A stretch of 63,671 nucleotides of DNA from positions 1 to 63,671 of the forward strand of contig JAQXTF010000044.1 of the NCBI GenBank assembly GCA_029219345.1, written 5' to 3'. Shown here piece after piece: positions 62,801 to 63,671 of this stretch. This stretch comes from Eggerthellales bacterium. GTDB lineage: Bacteria; Actinomycetota; Coriobacteriia; Coriobacteriales; Eggerthellaceae. The first letter of the stretch is position 1. Each line of letters starts with the position of its first letter. The translations under genes were made by a program, and so were the position numbers. Below the pieces are notes generated by a model. That model made no database searches, was not told the DNA's origin, and saw only the letters and a list, made by a program, of their open reading frames with translations.

Positions 62801-63344
62801 CCTGATCCTGAAGCTCAATGTAAAAGTCGCCTGGCTCAAAGCACGAAGCAAATTTGTTAGCCCACTCGACAGCTTCATCAAAGCGATGGTCGTCCAAGAG
62901 CTTGGGGATGATGCCCGCAATGCAAGCGCTGGAGCCAATAATGCCCTTGCCGTACTTTTGCAGCTGGCTGAAAGTGGTGCGCGGCTTGTAGTAGAAGTTG
63001 TCAACGTGAGACTCGGAGACCAGTTTCATAAGATTCACGTAGCCCTGGTTGTTTTTAGCAAGCAGCAGCATATGGTACAGCTTCGGCTTCACGTCTTTGC
63101 GCAGCGATTCATCTGTGGTGAAATACACTTCGCAGCCATAAATAGGCTTTACCTTTTTACCAGTTTCTTTTTCGACCGCGGCGCATGCATCGCAAAGTTC
63201 GGGAACGCCCGACATGACGCCATGGTCAGAGATTGCCACGGCGGGCATATCCAAATCAGCCGCACGACGCACCATGTCTTTAATATGAGTAGCGCCGTCA
63301 AGCAAGGAATATTCAGTGTGATTATGCAAGTGAACAAATGCCAT
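59883..63344 (-). CDS. dnaE: DNA polymerase III alpha subunit
   Basis: The 1153-residue replicative polymerase starts VHLHNHTEYSLLDGATHIKDM, the PHP domain. The catalytic aspartates are visible in MPDIDVDFEDERRQEV, GRGSAAGAVVAYAMGITDLDPI is the fingers loop, and an OB-fold follows near residue 1000. It is the DnaE1-type length. AAGGA lies 6 bases before ATG 63344. The PHP metal ligands are not all checked. Confidence 0.97.
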   Translation of the reverse strand: MAFVHLHNHTEYSLLDGATHIKDMVRRAADLDMPAVAISDHGVMSGVPELCDACAAVEKETGKKVKPIYGCEVYFTTDESLRKDVKPKLYHMLLLAKNNQGYVNLMKLVSESHVDNFYYKPRTTFSQLQKYGKGIIGSSACIAGIIPKLLDDHRFDEAVEWANKFASCFEPGDFYIELQDQGIMTDGGITQHDLNVQLAEVAKLCGLKTIATNDFHYLTREDARAQDIMLCIGTGSTFDDPKRMRFSNDQFYMKTEEEMREAMKDFQEACDNTVEVANKVDVVLDRTQILPKFPLPEGETEVSYFRKQIEKGLKERYGDPVPQEIWDQYEYEAGIIIQQGFPAYFLIVQEYIAWARSQGIGVGPGRGSAAGAVVAYAMGITDLDPIPNGLMFERFLSPERVEMPDIDVDFEDERRQEVIDHIKEVYGEDHVAGVITFGKLQAKNAVRDAARVLGYPYSVGDKVAKLIGDELGITIDKALESNPDFKTAYENDPEVKAVVDDARSIEGHVRGEGVHACATIICRDPMTDHVPVKRDTKGGGIITQYDGHYTPDLGLLKMDFLGLRTLGVLSRACRNINERYGMNLVPEDIPAEGDEASFQLMQSGNMDGLFQVEGALYVSLFSRLPPTRFSDIVASIALNRPGPLESGMVEDYVKAASGKTPVHYYDERLRPILEETYGTMVYQEQIMQVSMVMSGFSAGRSDVLRKAMGKKKLDVMRQLKEEWNAGAVANGYKLEIAEQIWADAEKFAKYAFNKSHSAAYSILVMRTAYLKAHYPNEYMAAVLSSYMGNTDRLIRYIASCNHNGTPVLPPDVNQSNEEFTPVDEGIRFGLVGVRGVGRNVAEAIVAERKANGPYTSLHDFVNRLDSKCYNRKTLEALIKGGAFDSTGYTRKQLMYFVDETPLLEGAAKRQRDRDSGQVSMFDLFGDDEDSGFTEDIPAPDGVEWDKRTKLAFEKEIMKIYVSEHPLAPYERMLAKMTKYNMGELSERTKEIRNADFVGMVSSVVTKLTKTGNRMATFTLEDTTGSMECICFKYSDFADAIVEDAVVKIKGKFESGDRGNQIIAYEVQAIELDEVQGKPIHAQISVYSNEYNLDVSMKLTALLKRFPGNDGVSLLYTQGDGRKFRAELPIRIDARSNVLALELSRLFGRDVLHG

Positions 63345-63391
63345 GGATGATCCTTGAAATGCTCGAAAACTAACATCTTTTTGGACCCATA

Positions 63392-63400
63392 ATCATACCA
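63392..63400 (-). promoter_or_regulatory. Extended -10 promoter of dnaE
   Basis: On the minus strand TGG-TATGAT is an extended -10 about 45 bases before the start; no -35 is clear. Confidence 0.45.
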
Positions 63401-63457
63401 GCAATAGCCCAATAGCCATATCGAACAAATCGTGGAATTTAAAATTTGCCCCAGAAA

Positions 63458-63480
63458 ATAAAAAAGCCGCCGAAGCGACC
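63458..63480 (-). terminator. Terminator of the rRNA operon
   Basis: On the minus strand GTCGC and GCGGC pair around TTCG, followed by TTTTTTATTTT. It lies about 60 bases after the 5S rRNA. Confidence 0.75.
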
Positions 63481-63541
63481 TGTCGTAGCTGCACCTATGC
63501 ACCCTCACGTTCTCGCGGCCCTGTATGCGCAAAAACGCCCT

Positions 63542-63661
63542 TTATGAGCACGACGTCCTATCCTCCCACGGACTGCACCGCAGTACTTTCGGCGATGGCA
63601 GGCTTAACTGCCGAGTTCGGAATGGGTTCGGGTGATCCCTGCCTCCATGGTCGCGCTCATA
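63542..63661 (-). rRNA. rrf: 5S rRNA
   Basis: The minus strand has the 5S core CCGAACTCGGCAGTTAAG and the loop region ending GGGAGGATAGGACG. Helix I is GCCCTTTATGAGC with GCTCATAAAGGGC, extended into a processing stem. The ends are estimated from the helix. The 23S and 16S genes must lie upstream, beyond 63671. Confidence 0.93.
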
Positions 63662-63671
63662 AAGGGCGTTC

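Overview
The window looks like a chromosomal segment of an anaerobic, menaquinone-using member of the Coriobacteriia, most likely family Eggerthellaceae. This is inferred from gene content only, with no database search. The clues are a Tat-exported flavoprotein paired with a small multiheme cytochrome, a fused MobB-MobA protein, lipoproteins with Ser-Ala linkers, Ni-hydrogenase maturation and Tat genes together, leaderless start codons, and a uniformly fairly GC-rich coding style.

Layout. 1-7.2 kb: the tail of an IS30-type transposase, a thioesterase, tRNA-Ala, a homocysteine methyltransferase, an amino-acid ABC importer, then mobBA and a ferredoxin-like protein. 7.2-7.6 kb is gene-free and holds a promoter-rod-terminator small RNA candidate and a palindromic element. 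7.6-17.2 kb is mostly housekeeping on the minus strand (recR, ybaB, dnaX, dedA, SRP RNA, folC, uracil-DNA glycosylase, alr, moaB/mog, eno). 17.3-19.5 kb carries a signalling-like trio (secreted FxLYD protein, HTH protein, membrane Ser/Thr kinase). 19.5-23.9 kb is ecfT followed by the infA-rpmJ-rpsM-rpsK-rpsD-rpoA-rplQ cluster. 23.9-24.7 kb has two related very long hairpins attached to a tRNA-Lys/tRNA-Gln transcript. 24.7-32 kb: a metal-type permease, groES-groEL, nadE, hypBA and tat genes. 32-40 kb: a B12-radical SAM protein, a small alarmone synthetase, a menaquinone/ubiquinone methyltransferase, a DUF169 protein and the TetR/flavoprotein/cytochrome locus. 40-44 kb: tRNA-Val and a 1269-residue activase-type protein. 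44-52 kb: a TRAP-TAXI importer and a second amino-acid ABC importer with two binding proteins. 52-63.7 kb: mazG, a SpoU methylase, a probable PD-(D/E)XK protein, a DUF2064 protein, htpG, mscL, truA, dnaE and the 5S rRNA gene at the 3' end of an rRNA operon that continues outside the window.

How parts fit. Molybdenum cofactor genes (mobBA, moaB/mog), hydrogenase maturation (hypAB), Tat export, menaquinone methylation and the flavoprotein-cytochrome pair point to anaerobic respiration with exported enzymes. Uptake of amino acids and organic acids is well represented. Heat-shock genes carry CIRCE-type operators (groES, htpG).

The most interesting unexplained signals are non-coding: the rod-shaped small RNA at 7271-7384, the paired long hairpins at 24253-24473, several MITE-like or palindromic elements, and a recurring hairpin between binding-protein and permease genes.
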